Shown here one piece after another: positions 38,142-48,260 of a DNA stretch of 64,000 nt; within the stretch, counting starts at the first letter, position 1; every line of letters begins with the position of its first letter. Source of the stretch: Methylibium petroleiphilum PM1. Lineage in GTDB: Bacteria > Pseudomonadota > Gammaproteobacteria > Burkholderiales > Burkholderiaceae_C. Position numbers and translations under genes: made by a program. The stretch lies in the NCBI RefSeq assembly GCF_000015725.1, contig NC_008825.1, forward strand, positions 620,001 through 684,000. The letters run 5' to 3'. The notes beneath the pieces are model-generated. The model was not told where the DNA came from. It saw nothing but the letters and a program-made list of their open reading frames with translations, and ran no database searches.

Positions 38142-38998
38142 CGCGGGGTGGCAGAAGGAGGAGTCGGGGTAGCCGCGGTAGGAGGCGTCGCGTCGGAGCT
38201 TGAGGCCGGAAGAGGAGCAGCATCTGCGTCCGGTTCATCACTGGGAATACCGGACGCCTGGGCTTCCAGTTGATGGAGATAGCGCAGCGCGGCGGTGCGC
38301 GTGCGGATGTAGGGTGGGAAGTTGGGTAGCGCTGCGCTGTCGGCATCGCCCTGATAGGCGGCGATGCCTTCAGCCACGTCCTCGAAGATGCGGACCTGGC
38401 CCCGGGCGACCAGCACGACGACGTCGCAGAACTCGTTGATGTCGCGCATGCTGTGAGACACCAGGATCAGCCGGGAGGTGGCAAGCTTCTCGCGGAACAT
38501 CTGCTGGCACTTCAGGCGGAACTGCGCGTCGCCGACCGCCATGACCTCGTCGATCAGGTAATAGTCGAAATCGAAAGCCATGCTGAGCCCGAACGCCAGC
38601 CGTGAGCGCATCCCCGACGAATACGAGCGCACCGGCAGGTCGAAATACTCGCCGATCTCGGCGAACTCCTCGGTGAAGCGGACCTTTGCGCGCATGGCGC
38701 TGCCCGTGGCGCCGTAGACGCGGCAGACGAAGCGCACGTTGTCGCGGCCGGTCAGCGCGCCCTGGAAGCCGCCCGCCAAGCCGACCGGCCAGGAGATGCG
38801 TCGGTCGCTGCGCACCACGCCGTGGTCGGGCGAGTCAATGCCGCCGAGCAGGCGCATCAGCGTGGATTTGCCAGCACCATTGGGGCCGATCAGGCCGATG
38901 CTGGCGTTCTCGGGGAAGGTGAAGCTGAGGTCGCGGAAGACATAGCGACGCCCGTGCGGTGTCGGGTACGACTTGGTGACGGACTGCAGTTCGATCAT
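38138..38998 (-). CDS. kpsT: Capsule ABC transporter ATP-binding protein, KpsT/CtrD family
   Basis: A 286-residue ATPase. Walker A is GLIGPNGAGKSTLMRLLGG, the degenerate signature is RSYSSGMRSRLAFGLSMAF, and Walker B is DYYLIDEVMAVGD. It powers export of the capsule polymer through KpsM. It is longer than E. coli KpsT by about 65 residues; the extra C-terminal part is Pro/Ala/Thr-rich low-complexity sequence (PDADAAPLPASSSDATPPTA) that overlaps the kpsE start by 4 bp. That tail is unlikely to be catalytic. Confidence 0.93.
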   Translation of the reverse strand: MIELQSVTKSYPTPHGRRYVFRDLSFTFPENASIGLIGPNGAGKSTLMRLLGGIDSPDHGVVRSDRRISWPVGLAGGFQGALTGRDNVRFVCRVYGATGSAMRAKVRFTEEFAEIGEYFDLPVRSYSSGMRSRLAFGLSMAFDFDYYLIDEVMAVGDAQFRLKCQQMFREKLATSRLILVSHSMRDINEFCDVVVLVARGQVRIFEDVAEGIAAYQGDADSAALPNFPPYIRTRTAALRYLHQLEAQASGIPSDEPDADAAPLPASSSDATPPTAATPTPPSATPR

Positions 38999-39005
38999 CG
39001 AGGGC

Positions 39006-39815
39006 TCAGCTGGCCAACAGCCGGTGCCGGCGTACGCGGTAAAGCATCAGTCCGAGTGTCAGCGCCACCAGCGCGCAGCCGATCGGGTACAGCAGGCTGA
39101 CTTGCGGAATGACGTGGTAGCCGGTGAAGAAGAAACCGCGCGAGATCTCGATCGCGTGCAGCATCGGGTTCCAGAGCAGCCAGGGCAGCACCGACTCCGA
39201 CAGCGTGGCGACCGGGAACATCACGCCCGACAGCAGGTAGAGCGGCACGAACACGATGCGAACGAAGCTGCGCAGTTCTGGCAGGTCGTCGGTGCATACA
39301 GCGAACACCAGCCCCAGCGAAAACCCGAGCACAACCACGACAGCGAACACGCCCAGCCATTCGAGCGGCCGATGCGGCGCGACCTCGATGTCCAGCCAGC
39401 CCATCACGGCGAGCATGGTCACGAAAATCAGTCCGTAGAGACTAACCTCCAGCAGCGCGCGCGCAAGCATCGGATCGATGGGCTTGACCTGTCGGTATCC
39501 GAACAATCCGCGGTTGCTGTCGATTGCATCCATCCCGCGCAGTGTCAGGTTCCTGAAAACGAAGAACGGCACCAAGCCGGTCAGCAGGAACACCGGGAAT
39601 TCGAGTCCCGGCAGCAGGCGGTGCCGGATGAACGCAAAGATCACCAGCAGCATCGCGAGGTGGGCGGTGGGCTCCAGCAACACCCAGAACACGCCCAGCC
39701 AGCGGCCGCCGAAGCGAGTCTTGAGCTCTCGCACGAACAGCGCGAGGAAGACCGCGCGTTGGATATCCCAAGCGGTCCGCTTGCGCGAGTGTGGGTTGCT
39801 GAGGGGGGCGTGCAT
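39006..39815 (-). CDS. kpsM: Capsule ABC transporter permease, KpsM/CtrC family
   Basis: A 269-residue ABC-2 type permease with six membrane helices. Typical segments: ALFVRELKTRFGGRWLGVFWVLLEPTAHLAMLLVIFAFI, FPVFLLTGLVPFFVFRNL, and VFVPLYLLSGVMFPVATLSESVLPWLLWNPMLHAIEISRGFFF. It forms the inner-membrane pore of the capsule exporter. The ATG at 39815 (MHAPLSNPHSRKRTAWDIQR) gives the family length; a longer in-frame extension is not conserved. kpsT begins 7 bp after its stop. The 80 bp upstream to rfbC hold no clear promoter. Confidence 0.93.
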   Translation of the reverse strand: MHAPLSNPHSRKRTAWDIQRAVFLALFVRELKTRFGGRWLGVFWVLLEPTAHLAMLLVIFAFIRHRLLPGLEFPVFLLTGLVPFFVFRNLTLRGMDAIDSNRGLFGYRQVKPIDPMLARALLEVSLYGLIFVTMLAVMGWLDIEVAPHRPLEWLGVFAVVVVLGFSLGLVFAVCTDDLPELRSFVRIVFVPLYLLSGVMFPVATLSESVLPWLLWNPMLHAIEISRGFFFTGYHVIPQVSLLYPIGCALVALTLGLMLYRVRRHRLLAS

Positions 39816-39895
39816 CGGTGATTTGGCATTCAATTGTGGCGCAGAGATCGGGGCGGCGGATTTCTTGCTGGCGGAACCACAGGCCGCAGAGCCTC

Positions 39896-40450
39896 CTATT
39901 CGAACAGCACGCTCGCTTGCGCCAACGTCGGCGCGGCAGCGTCCTTTAAAGACAGTAGCGGCTGGATGTCTAGCGCCGGCCACTTGATATCAATCAATGG
40001 GTCGTCCCACCGTATGGCTCCTTCCGCATGCGACTCGTAGTAGTTGGTCGCCTTGTATTGCACTTCTGCCGATTCGCTCAGCACCAGGAAGCCGTGTGCA
40101 AAACCCTGCGGAATCCAGAGCTGTTGTGCGCGCTCGGCACTGAGCTCGATGCCTGTCCATTGACCGAAGCACCGGCTGCTCCGGCGCAGATCCACGGCAA
40201 CGTCGTACACACTGCCGACGCTCACACGTACCAGCTTGGCCTGGGTATGCGGTGGACGCTGGTAGTGCAGACCCCGCAGCACCCCGCGCTGCGAGCGGGA
40301 GTGGACGTCCAGCACGAAGTTCGCGGCGTGACCCACTGCCGCTTCGAACGCACGCTGGTTGAAGCTTTCCACGACGAACCCGCGTGCATCCCGAAACATA
40401 TCGGGTTCGAACAACAAGACCTCGGGCAGGGCCGTGGGGCTCACCTTCAT
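39896..40450 (-). CDS. rfbC: dTDP-4-dehydrorhamnose 3,5-epimerase
   Basis: A 184-residue cupin-fold epimerase. [23 protein letters not shown] opens the protein, and the catalytic His region is [28 protein letters not shown]. The Tyr and Asp motifs are also present ([29 protein letters not shown]). It performs the third step of dTDP-L-rhamnose synthesis. It overlaps rfbA by 4 bp, so the two are translationally coupled. Confidence 0.96.
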   Translation of the reverse strand: MKVSPTALPEVLLFEPDMFRDARGFVVESFNQRAFEAAVGHAANFVLDVHSRSQRGVLRGLHYQRPPHTQAKLVRVSVGSVYDVAVDLRRSSRCFGQWTGIELSAERAQQLWIPQGFAHGFLVLSESAEVQYKATNYYESHAEGAIRWDDPLIDIKWPALDIQPLLSLKDAAAPTLAQASVLFE

Positions 40451-41331
40451 CGGTAGACCTTCTCTCGCAGCACGCGCAGCAGGTACTGGCCATAACTGTT
40501 CTTCAGCATCGGAGCAGCCAGCGCCTCGAGTTGTTCCGCGCTGATCCAGCCTGCGCGAAACGCCACTTCCTCAGGGCAGGCGACCTTCAGGCCCTGGCGC
40601 TTCTCGAGCGTGGCGATGAATTGTCCCGCGTCGAGCAGGCTGTCGTGGGTGCCGGTGTCGAGCCAGGCGTAGCCTCGCCCCAGGATCTCCACGTCCAGCC
40701 GGCCGTCGAGCAGGTAATGCGTGTTGATGTCGGTGATCTCCAACTCGCCGCGCGCGCTAGGCTTCAGCCCGGCGGCGATGTCGCAAACCTGCTCGTCGTA
40801 GAAGTACAGCCCGGTCACGGCGTAGCCGCTTTTCGGGGCGCGGGGCTTTTCCTCGATGCTGACGGCTCGGCGTTGCGCATCGAACTCGACCACGCCGTAG
40901 CGCTCGGGATCGTGCACGTGATAGGTGAACACGGTGGCTCCGGCCGGCCGCTGCGCGGCACGGACGAGCACAGACTGGAGATCGTGGCCATGGAAGAGGT
41001 TGTCGCCGAGCACCAGGGCGCTCGGCGCGCCTGCGATGAAGTCGCGTCCGAGCACGAAGGCCTGCGCCAGGCCGTCGGGGCTGGGCTGCACGCAGTAGCT
41101 GATGTTCAGGCCCCAGCGCGCACCGTTGCCGAGCAGCGCTTCGAAGCTGAGGCGGTCCTGCGGGGTGCTGATGACGAGGATGTCGCGGATGCCGGCCAGC
41201 ATCAGCGTGGTGAGTGGGTAATACACCATCGGCTTGTCGTACACCGGCAGGAGCTGCTTGCTGATGGCCAGCGTCGCCGGGTGCAGCCGGGTGCCGGCTC
41301 CGCCGGCGAGGATGAGGCCTTTTCGTTGCAT
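40447..41331 (-). CDS. rfbA: Glucose-1-phosphate thymidylyltransferase
   Basis: A 294-residue nucleotidyltransferase. The signature [36 protein letters not shown] is at the N-terminus; [14 protein letters not shown] and [23 protein letters not shown] are also present. It makes dTDP-glucose from glucose-1-phosphate and dTTP, the first step of rhamnose synthesis. Length and motifs are normal. It follows rfbD by 27 bp. Confidence 0.96.
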   Translation of the reverse strand: MQRKGLILAGGAGTRLHPATLAISKQLLPVYDKPMVYYPLTTLMLAGIRDILVISTPQDRLSFEALLGNGARWGLNISYCVQPSPDGLAQAFVLGRDFIAGAPSALVLGDNLFHGHDLQSVLVRAAQRPAGATVFTYHVHDPERYGVVEFDAQRRAVSIEEKPRAPKSGYAVTGLYFYDEQVCDIAAGLKPSARGELEITDINTHYLLDGRLDVEILGRGYAWLDTGTHDSLLDAGQFIATLEKRQGLKVACPEEVAFRAGWISAEQLEALAAPMLKNSYGQYLLRVLREKVYR

Positions 41332-41358
41332 GGGCGTTCTGGGGTGGGCCCGCTGCTG

Positions 41359-42255
41359 TCAGTGCCCCAGCACTTCGATCAGCAGGCGCTCGACGCCCTC
41401 CTGCCAGGGCGGAAGACGCAGGCCGAAGCGCGATTGCAGCCTGCCGGTGTCGAGGCGCGAATTGAGCGGTCGCCGAGCGCGTGTCGGGAAGACGCTGGTG
41501 GGGACCGGACGGACGGCGTCGGCTGCCACATTCAGCGGATGACCGTGGGCGCGCGCCCGCTCGATGACGAAAAGGGCATAGGCATGCCGACTGGTTTCGC
41601 CGCCAGCGGTCACGTGGTAAGTCCCGGCGAGCGAAGGTTCCTGTCGAACCGACCACAGGGCGTGCGCGGTGACGTCGGCCAGCAGCTCGGCGCCGGTGGG
41701 AGCTCCGATCTGGTCGTCGACGATCTCGAGGTGCTCGCGTTCGGCGGCCAGGCACAGCACGGTCTTCGCGAAGTTGCTGCCGCGCGCCGCATGAACCCAG
41801 CTGGAGCGCAGGATCAGGTGGCGGCAGCCGCTGGCGCGGATCGCCATTTCTCCCTCGAGCTTGCTCTCACCATAGACGTTGATCGGGGCGGTCCGGGCGC
41901 TTTCGTCTCGCGGCGCGCTGCCCGAGCCGTCGAACACGTAGTCGGTGCTGAAGTGCACCAAGGTGGCGCCCAGCATTGCGGCCTCGCGGGCCAGCACCGC
42001 GGGCGCGATGGCGTTGACGGCTCGCGCGAGCGCCGGCTCGCGCTCGGCCCGGTCGACGGCGGTGTAGGCCGCTGCATTCACGATGATGTCCGGGCGCACG
42101 TGGCGCACCGTCGCCACCAAGGCCTCGGGGCAGCCGAGATCGGCCGCGAGTGGCGCGCTGTCGCGCGCCAGCGCGAGCAGTTCGCCGAGGGGGGCGAGCG
42201 CGCGCTGGAGCTCCCAGCCCACCTGGCCGTTCTTGCCGAGCAGCAGGATCCTCAT
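41359..42255 (-). CDS. rfbD: dTDP-4-dehydrorhamnose reductase
   Basis: A 298-residue SDR reductase. NAD(P) motif [20 protein letters not shown], then [33 protein letters not shown] and the catalytic YxxxK as [10 protein letters not shown]. It completes dTDP-L-rhamnose. The ATG at 42255 overlaps the rfbB stop by 4 bp. An upstream in-frame start at 42354 would add 33 non-homologous residues and was rejected. Confidence 0.96.
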   Translation of the reverse strand: MRILLLGKNGQVGWELQRALAPLGELLALARDSAPLAADLGCPEALVATVRHVRPDIIVNAAAYTAVDRAEREPALARAVNAIAPAVLAREAAMLGATLVHFSTDYVFDGSGSAPRDESARTAPINVYGESKLEGEMAIRASGCRHLILRSSWVHAARGSNFAKTVLCLAAEREHLEIVDDQIGAPTGAELLADVTAHALWSVRQEPSLAGTYHVTAGGETSRHAYALFVIERARAHGHPLNVAADAVRPVPTSVFPTRARRPLNSRLDTGRLQSRFGLRLPPWQEGVERLLIEVLGH

Positions 42256-43325
42256 GCGGGGCCTGGGGTTCGCGTGGCGTAGTTCTGTGCCACCCAGTCG
42301 CGGTAGCTGCCGCTTTGCACCTCGCGCACCCAGCCGGCATGAGCAAGGTACCACTGGACCGTCTTGCGGAGCCCCGTCTCGAAGGTTTCGGTCGGCCGCC
42401 AGCCCAGCTCCCGTTCGATCTTGCGGGTGTCGATCGCGTAGCGCCGGTCATGACCGGGACGGTCGGCGACCAGGCGGATCAGGCGTTCGTACGGGCCGGC
42501 GGGATCGGGCTGCAGTTCGTCGAGCAGCGCGCACACGCGCCGCACGGTGTCGATGTTGGCGAACTCGCTCCCTCCGCCGATGTTGTAGGTCTCGCCGACA
42601 CGGCCTCGTTCGAGCACGGTACGGAGCGCCCGGCAGTGGTCGCCGACGTGCAGCCAATCGCGGATCTGCAGGCCATCGCCGTAGACCGGCAGTGTCTGGC
42701 CGGCGAGCGCATTGACGATCGTCAGCGGGATCAGTTTCTCGGGGAAATGGTAGGGCCCGTAGTTGTTCGAACAGTTCGACGTCACCACCGGCAGATCGTA
42801 GGTGCGATGCCAGGCTCGGGCGAGGTGGTCGCTTGCGGCCTTGCTGGCCGCGTAGGGGCTGCTCGGATCGTAGGCGTGTGTTTCGGTGAAGGCCGGTGCC
42901 CCGGGCTCGAGCGAGCCGAACACCTCGTCGGTGCTGACGTGGAGGAAGCGGAACGATTCCCGCCTGCCGGCGGCTAATCCGGACCAGTACGCGCGCGCGG
43001 CTTCGAGCAGCACGAACGAGCCTTCGACATTGGTGTGCAAGAAGGCCCCGGGCCCGTGGATAGACCGATCGACATGGCTTTCTGCGGCCAGATGAACGAT
43101 CGCCCGGGGCCGGTGGTCGGCCAGCAGCCGGTCGAGCAACGGCCGATCGCGGATGTCGCCGCGCACGAAGACATGCCGGGCATTCCCTTGCAACGAGGCG
43201 AGATTGCGCAGGTTGCCGGAGTAGGAGAGGACGTCGAGGTTGACGACCGGCTCGTCGGTCGATGCGATCCAGTCGAGAACGAAGTTGCTGCCGATGAAAC
43301 CGGCACCGCCGGTCACGAGGATCAT
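42252..43325 (-). CDS. rfbB: dTDP-glucose 4,6-dehydratase
   Basis: A 357-residue SDR enzyme. NAD site [19 protein letters not shown], catalytic region [11 protein letters not shown] followed by the Tyr-Lys pair in [17 protein letters not shown], and [19 protein letters not shown]. It forms dTDP-4-keto-6-deoxyglucose, the second step of rhamnose synthesis. It overlaps the manC stop by 4 bp and the rfbD start by 4 bp. The gene order rmlB-D-A-C is a common proteobacterial arrangement. Confidence 0.97.
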   Translation of the reverse strand: MILVTGGAGFIGSNFVLDWIASTDEPVVNLDVLSYSGNLRNLASLQGNARHVFVRGDIRDRPLLDRLLADHRPRAIVHLAAESHVDRSIHGPGAFLHTNVEGSFVLLEAARAYWSGLAAGRRESFRFLHVSTDEVFGSLEPGAPAFTETHAYDPSSPYAASKAASDHLARAWHRTYDLPVVTSNCSNNYGPYHFPEKLIPLTIVNALAGQTLPVYGDGLQIRDWLHVGDHCRALRTVLERGRVGETYNIGGGSEFANIDTVRRVCALLDELQPDPAGPYERLIRLVADRPGHDRRYAIDTRKIERELGWRPTETFETGLRKTVQWYLAHAGWVREVQSGSYRDWVAQNYATRTPGPA

Positions 43326-44791
43326 TTGCGGTCCGTGCCGACTCCGTCCGCTCTGCCGTAGGTGTCGGAGAAGCGCACGATGTCGTCCTCACCGAGATAG
43401 CTGCCGGACTGCACCTCGATGATCTCGAGGGGGATCGAGCCCGGATTCGCCAGCCGGTGCACTTCCCCGAGCGGAATGTAGGTGCTTTGGTTCTCGGTCA
43501 GCAGCTTCTTGCTCTCGCCGCAGGTCACTTCGGCCGTCCCGGAGACGACAATCCAGTGTTCGGCGCGGTGGTGGTGCATCTGCAGGCTCAGCGTGGCGCC
43601 GGGCTTGACCAGGATGCGCTTCACCTGAAAGCGGGCGCCCGCGTCCACGCTGTCGTACCAGCCCCAGGGCCGGTGGACGCGCCGATGCAGCGTACCCTCG
43701 CTGCGGCCCTCGCGCTGGAGGCTGGCGACGATCTGCTTGACCTGCTGGCTGCGCGAGCGATCGGTCACGAGCACGGCGTCCGGCGTTTCCACGATGATCA
43801 CGTCGTCGAGGCCGATGGCGCCGACCAGCCGGCTGGTCGCGTGGACCAGCGTGTTGCGGCTGTCCTCGATCAGCGCGTCGCCGTGCGAGGCATTGCCCTG
43901 AGCATCGCGCTCGCTGACCTGCCACACCGCGTCCCAGGCCCCGAGGTCGCTCCAGCCGGCGTCCAGCGGCACCATCTTCACACTGAAGCCGCTGGCCGCG
44001 TCGGCCGGGCAGGGCTCCATCACCGCATAGTCGATCGATTCACCGGGGATGGCCGCGAAGGCGGCCTTGTCGGGCCGCACGAAGCTCGCGTCGGTGCTGC
44101 GGCCGGCCCACGCGGCTTCGGTGGCTTGTGCAATGTCGGGCCGGAAATGCGCCAGCGCGGCCAGCCACACCGACGCGCGCAGCACGAACATGCCGCTGTT
44201 CCAGGCGTAGCCGCCGTCGTCGAGGTAGCGCTCGGCGGTGGCCCGATCGGGCTTCTCGACGAAGGCCTTGACGCGTCGCACCGCGTCGGCGCCTTCGCTG
44301 TGGATGTAGCCGAAGCCGGTCTCGGGGCGGTCGGGCACGATGCCGAGCGTGACGAGGCTGCCGTCGGCCGCGGCGGCCACTGCCTGCCGCAGGGCGCGTG
44401 TGAAGGCCGGGCCGTCGGTCACGGTCTGGTCCGCCGGCGTGACGACGAGAATGCTGTCGTCGCCGTGGGCGGCGCGGCTGGCGAGCGCGGCCAGGGTGAG
44501 GGCGGGCGCCGTGTTGCGGCCGATGGGCTCGAGCAGCAAGGTTGACTGGCTCGTGCCGATCTCGCGCAACTGCTCCAGCAGCATGAACCGGTGTTCCTCG
44601 TTGCCGACCACCAGCGGCGCGGCGATGGTCGTGTGCGGGTCGGCCAGGGCGGCCAACCTCAGGCAGGCCTGCTGGAACAGGGTCGACGTACCGGACAGGG
44701 CCAGGAACTGCTTAGGGTAGAGCGCGCGGCTGAGTGGCCAGAGCCGCGTGCCGGAGCCGCCGGCGAGGACGACAGGCGTGATGTGATGCAT
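43322..44791 (-). CDS. manC: Mannose-1-phosphate guanylyltransferase / mannose-6-phosphate isomerase (type II)
   Basis: A 489-residue bifunctional enzyme. The N-terminal nucleotidyltransferase shows [25 protein letters not shown] and [27 protein letters not shown]. The C-terminal cupin isomerase domain (from about residue 360) has [20 protein letters not shown] and [22 protein letters not shown]. It supplies GDP-mannose. The ATG at 44791 is the first gene start of the long minus-strand capsule operon; the 86 bp up to the divergent gene at 44878 must hold its promoter. A TATAGT box on the minus strand (44824-44829) lacks a convincing -35. Confidence 0.94.
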   Translation of the reverse strand: MHHITPVVLAGGSGTRLWPLSRALYPKQFLALSGTSTLFQQACLRLAALADPHTTIAAPLVVGNEEHRFMLLEQLREIGTSQSTLLLEPIGRNTAPALTLAALASRAAHGDDSILVVTPADQTVTDGPAFTRALRQAVAAAADGSLVTLGIVPDRPETGFGYIHSEGADAVRRVKAFVEKPDRATAERYLDDGGYAWNSGMFVLRASVWLAALAHFRPDIAQATEAAWAGRSTDASFVRPDKAAFAAIPGESIDYAVMEPCPADAASGFSVKMVPLDAGWSDLGAWDAVWQVSERDAQGNASHGDALIEDSRNTLVHATSRLVGAIGLDDVIIVETPDAVLVTDRSRSQQVKQIVASLQREGRSEGTLHRRVHRPWGWYDSVDAGARFQVKRILVKPGATLSLQMHHHRAEHWIVVSGTAEVTCGESKKLLTENQSTYIPLGEVHRLANPGSIPLEIIEVQSGSYLGEDDIVRFSDTYGRADGVGTDRK

Positions 44792-44877
44792 GGTGGCAAA
44801 AGTGAGGGGCAAGCGCAGTCCCACTATAGCGGCGCGCCTCAAGGGGTCCGGATGTGCGCGCTCGGTAAACTGCCCCG

Positions 44878-45972
44878 ATGCTTCTGTTTCTCTGCGCGTT
44901 CGCCGCGTCGGCCATCCTGACCTTGCTGGTGGTCCGCTCGAACCGCACTCATGCCCGGTTCTCCGCCGATCCGGACCAGGGCGGCCCGCAGAAATTCCAT
45001 GCACGCTCCGTGCCGCGGGTGGGTGGGATCGGCATCGTCGGCGGGCTGCTGTTCACGGCCACGCTGCTGTGGTGGATGCGCGGCGGCGAGCCTGCGCACT
45101 ATGCCGTCTGGTTGCTGCTGTGCGGCCTGCCGGCCTTTGCCGCAGGCCTGGCCGAAGACGTGACCAAGCGTGTCTCGGCCACCTGGCGCCTGCTGGCGAC
45201 GGCGGCCGCTGCGCTGCTGGGGGTGTTGTTGCTCGGCGGGACCATCACGCGCACCGACCTTTGGGGGCTGGACTGGATCGCATCGTTCGCGCTCGGTGCG
45301 GCCTTTCTCGCGATCTTCACCGTGACGGGCATCGCCAATGCCATCAACATCATCGACGGCTTCAACGGGCTGGCATCGATGTGCGTGATGATGATGCTGC
45401 TGGCCATCACCTATGTGGCCAACCAGGTGGGCGACAGCACCATCGCGCTGCTGGCGCTGGCCGGCGCCGGGGCCGTGCTGGGGTTCTTCGTCTGGAACTT
45501 CCCGGCCGGACTGATCTTCCTGGGCGACGGCGGCGCCTATTTCCTGGGCTTCTACCTGTCCGAGCTCAGCATCCTGCTGCTGCACCGCAACCCCGAGGTG
45601 TCGCCGCTGTTCCCGCTGCTGATGGCCATCTACCCGGTGTTCGAGACCCTGTTCTCGATGTACCGGCGCCGGGTGGTCCGCGGGCGCGGCGTGGGCATTC
45701 CCGACGGCGTCCACCTGCACAGCCTGATTTACCGGCGCCTGCTGCGCTGGGCCGTCGGCAGCCGCGACGCGGCCGCGCTGACGCGGCGCAATTCCATGAC
45801 CGCGCCCTACCTGTGGCTGCTGTGCATGCTGGCGGTGGCGCCCAGCGTGCTGTTCTGGGACAACTCTCGGGTCCTGGGCATCTTCATCCTGTTGTTCGGA
45901 CTGTCGTACACCCTGCTGTACGGGATGATCGTGCGCTTCAAGGCCCCCCGCTGGCTGGTTCTGAGACGCTGA
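44878..45972 (+). CDS. MraY/WecA-family undecaprenyl-phosphate sugar-1-phosphate transferase
   Basis: A 364-residue polytopic membrane protein with about ten helices. Family motifs: the Asp-rich loop, here GLAEDVTKRVSATWRLLAT (EDxxK in place of DDxxK), the active-site NAINIIDGFNGLAS and FLGDGGAYFLGFYLSEL. A cytoplasmic loop shows GVGIPDGVHLHSLIYRRLLR with the His cluster of WecA/WbpL enzymes. It starts glycan chains by moving HexNAc-1-phosphate to undecaprenyl phosphate. It is divergent from manC. Together with the PglC-like enzyme at 20091 it makes two initiators in one locus. Confidence 0.88.
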   Translation: MLLFLCAFAASAILTLLVVRSNRTHARFSADPDQGGPQKFHARSVPRVGGIGIVGGLLFTATLLWWMRGGEPAHYAVWLLLCGLPAFAAGLAEDVTKRVSATWRLLATAAAALLGVLLLGGTITRTDLWGLDWIASFALGAAFLAIFTVTGIANAINIIDGFNGLASMCVMMMLLAITYVANQVGDSTIALLALAGAGAVLGFFVWNFPAGLIFLGDGGAYFLGFYLSELSILLLHRNPEVSPLFPLLMAIYPVFETLFSMYRRRVVRGRGVGIPDGVHLHSLIYRRLLRWAVGSRDAAALTRRNSMTAPYLWLLCMLAVAPSVLFWDNSRVLGIFILLFGLSYTLLYGMIVRFKAPRWLVLRR

Positions 45973-45999
45973 AACCCGGCTGGCCGATAATGGCGGCCA

Positions 46000-47484
46000 A
46001 TGCAAGACGATCTCACAATGGCGTCACCGGCCCTGCCGGCCGAGGCGCCGCCCGCCCGTTTCGACACCCTCGCGCTCGATCCGAAGCTGCTCCGCGCGGT
46101 GGCCGAATCCGGTTACCTGCTGATGACGCCGATCCAGGCCAAGGCGATTCCACTCGTGCTGGCCGGCCGCGACGTCATGGGCGCCGCGCAGACCGGCACC
46201 GGCAAGACGGCGGCCTTCTCGCTGCCCCTGCTGCAGAAGATGCTCAAGCACGAGAGCAGCAGCACGTCGCCGGCCCGCCACCCGGTGCGGGCCCTGGTGC
46301 TGGCCCCGACTCGTGAGCTGGCGGACCAGGTTGCCAACAACGTCAAGACCTACTCCAAGCACACCCAGCTGCGCGCCACGGTCGTGTTCGGCGGCATCGA
46401 CATGAAGCCGCAGACGGCCGAATTGAAGCGCGGCGTCGAGGTACTGATCGCGACGCCGGGGCGGCTGCTCGACCACATCGAGGCCAAGAACTGCTCGCTC
46501 AGCCAGGTGGAGTACGTGGTGCTCGATGAGGCCGACCGCATGCTCGACATCGGCTTCCTGCCCGACCTGCAGCGCATCCTGAGCTACCTGCCCAAGAGCC
46601 GGCAGACGCTGCTGTTCTCGGCCACGTTCTCGCCCGAGATCAAGAAGCTGGCCAACAGCTACCTGCAGGACCCGATCCTGGTCGAGACGGCGCGGCCCAA
46701 TGCCACGGCGTCGACGGTCGAGCAGCGCTTCTATCGTGTCGAGGACGACGACAAGCGCAATGCCGTGAAGCAGCTGCTGCGCACGCGAGCCATCACGCAG
46801 AGCATCGTCTTCGTCAATTCCAAGCTGGGCGCGGCGCGCCTGGCGCGTGCCTTCGAGCGCGACGGCCTGCGCACCCAGGCCCTGCACGGCGACAAGTCGC
46901 AGGACGAGCGCCTGAAGGCCCTGGCCGCGTTCAAGGCCGGCGAGGTGGATCTGCTGGTGGCCACCGACGTGGCCGCACGCGGACTCGATATCGCCGACCT
47001 GCCGGCGGTGTTCAATTTCGACGTGCCCTTCAACGCCGAGGACTACGTGCACCGCATCGGCCGCACCGGCCGCGCCGGGGCCTCGGGCCTGGCGATCACG
47101 CTGGTGTCGCGTGACGATGCCCGGCTGGTGTCCGACATCGAGAAGCTGATCAAGAAGAAGCTCGATATCGAGGCGCTCGAACTCGAGGACGACCGTCCTC
47201 GCCGTGCGCCGCGGCGTGACGATGGTGAGCGCGACGTCGTGCGCCGCGAGGATGACGGGCGCCGGACCAGCGCTGCCGCGGCAGGCGATCGGCCTGCGCC
47301 AGCGCGGCGCCCCACTCCGCCGGCAGCGCCCTCCGATCCGTTCTTCAGCCAGCCCTACGAAGCCCAGGCCGGCATCGAGCCCGTGTGGGAGAAGTCGGCC
47401 GCCCAGGCGTCGGCGCCCAGCAGCGGGCTGTCGCGCTACATCAAGGCCAAGAAGCGCGTGGCGTCCTTGCTGGGTGGCAAGTAA
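46000..47484 (+). CDS. rhlE: DEAD-box ATP-dependent RNA helicase, RhlE type
   Basis: A 494-residue helicase. Q motif FDTLALDPKLLRAVAESGYLLMTPIQAKAIP, Walker A AQTGTGKTAAFSLPLLQ, DEAD box as VLDEADRMLD, SATFSPEIK, and the C-terminal motif VHRIGRTGRAG. The last 110 residues are basic, Arg/Pro-rich and unstructured, which is usual for RhlE. It remodels RNA in ribosome maturation and RNA decay. A second in-frame ATG at 46018 is an equally possible start. It begins 27 bp after the WecA-like gene and converges with the methylase gene at 47493. Confidence 0.93.
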   Translation: MQDDLTMASPALPAEAPPARFDTLALDPKLLRAVAESGYLLMTPIQAKAIPLVLAGRDVMGAAQTGTGKTAAFSLPLLQKMLKHESSSTSPARHPVRALVLAPTRELADQVANNVKTYSKHTQLRATVVFGGIDMKPQTAELKRGVEVLIATPGRLLDHIEAKNCSLSQVEYVVLDEADRMLDIGFLPDLQRILSYLPKSRQTLLFSATFSPEIKKLANSYLQDPILVETARPNATASTVEQRFYRVEDDDKRNAVKQLLRTRAITQSIVFVNSKLGAARLARAFERDGLRTQALHGDKSQDERLKALAAFKAGEVDLLVATDVAARGLDIADLPAVFNFDVPFNAEDYVHRIGRTGRAGASGLAITLVSRDDARLVSDIEKLIKKKLDIEALELEDDRPRRAPRRDDGERDVVRREDDGRRTSAAAAGDRPAPARRPTPPAAPSDPFFSQPYEAQAGIEPVWEKSAAQASAPSSGLSRYIKAKKRVASLLGGK

Positions 47485-47492
47485 GGCGGCGA

Positions 47493-48260
47493 TCAGCCGG
47501 CCAGCAAGGCGAACACCGCCGGTACGTCGGCCGGCAGTTCCGTGGAGCGCTGGCGCCACTGCGCCACCCGCGCACTGCGGGTCCAGCCACCCGGCAGGGT
47601 CAGGCCGCAACTGACGCTCAACCAGGTGTCCGGCGCGAGCGCACTGAGCAGCGCCCGGAGCAGGGCGCCATTGCGGTAGGGCGTCTCGATCATCAGCTGC
47701 GTCTGGCCGAGACGGCGTGACAGCGCCTCCAGTTCCTTCAGCCGCTGGGCCTGCGCGCCGGCTTCCTGCGGCACGTAGCCGACGAAGGCGAAGCTCTGGC
47801 CGTTCAGGCCGCTGGCGGCCAGTGCCAGCAGCAGCGAGGTCGGGCCAGGCAAGGGCTGCACGCTCACGTCGGCCGCATGGGCGGCCGCCACCAGAGCGGC
47901 GCCAGGGTCGGCAACGGCGGGCAGGCCGGCTTCGCTGATCAGCCCGATGTCGTGACCATCGAGCGCGGGTGCCAGCAGCGCCCGCAGATCCGCCGGCTCG
48001 GCCGCGTGGCGGCCTTTCGGCGGTCGCTGCAGCTCACGGATCTCCAGGGTTTGCAGCGGCTGCGCCAGCGGCGTGATGGCGTCCACGCGCTTCAGGAAGG
48101 CGCGGGTCGACTTGGCGTTCTCGCACACCCAGTACCGCAACCGGGCTGCGGCGTCGATCACGCCCTGCGGCAGCACCTCGCGGAGATCGGGTGGGGGCAG
48201 GCTGCCAACCAGCGTGCCGAGGTCCAGGGTGTTCGGCACCAGGATCAGCCGGCCCTTCAT
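47493..48260 (-). CDS. RsmI-like SAM-dependent methyltransferase (tetrapyrrole-methylase fold)
   Basis: A 255-residue protein of the fold shared by RsmI and cobalamin methylases. RLILVPNTLDLGTLVGSLPPPD, VCENAKSTRAFLKRV, IGLISEAGLPAVADPGAALVAAAH (the conserved SEAGxPxxADPG element) and LPGPTSLLLALAASGLNGQSFAFVGYVP are all present. True RsmI, which methylates 16S rRNA C1402, is about 30 residues longer and is normally near yraN; this shorter version beside maf is a paralogue common in Burkholderiales, with unknown target. It overlaps maf by 4 bp. Confidence 0.82.
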   Translation of the reverse strand: MKGRLILVPNTLDLGTLVGSLPPPDLREVLPQGVIDAAARLRYWVCENAKSTRAFLKRVDAITPLAQPLQTLEIRELQRPPKGRHAAEPADLRALLAPALDGHDIGLISEAGLPAVADPGAALVAAAHAADVSVQPLPGPTSLLLALAASGLNGQSFAFVGYVPQEAGAQAQRLKELEALSRRLGQTQLMIETPYRNGALLRALLSALAPDTWLSVSCGLTLPGGWTRSARVAQWRQRSTELPADVPAVFALLAG

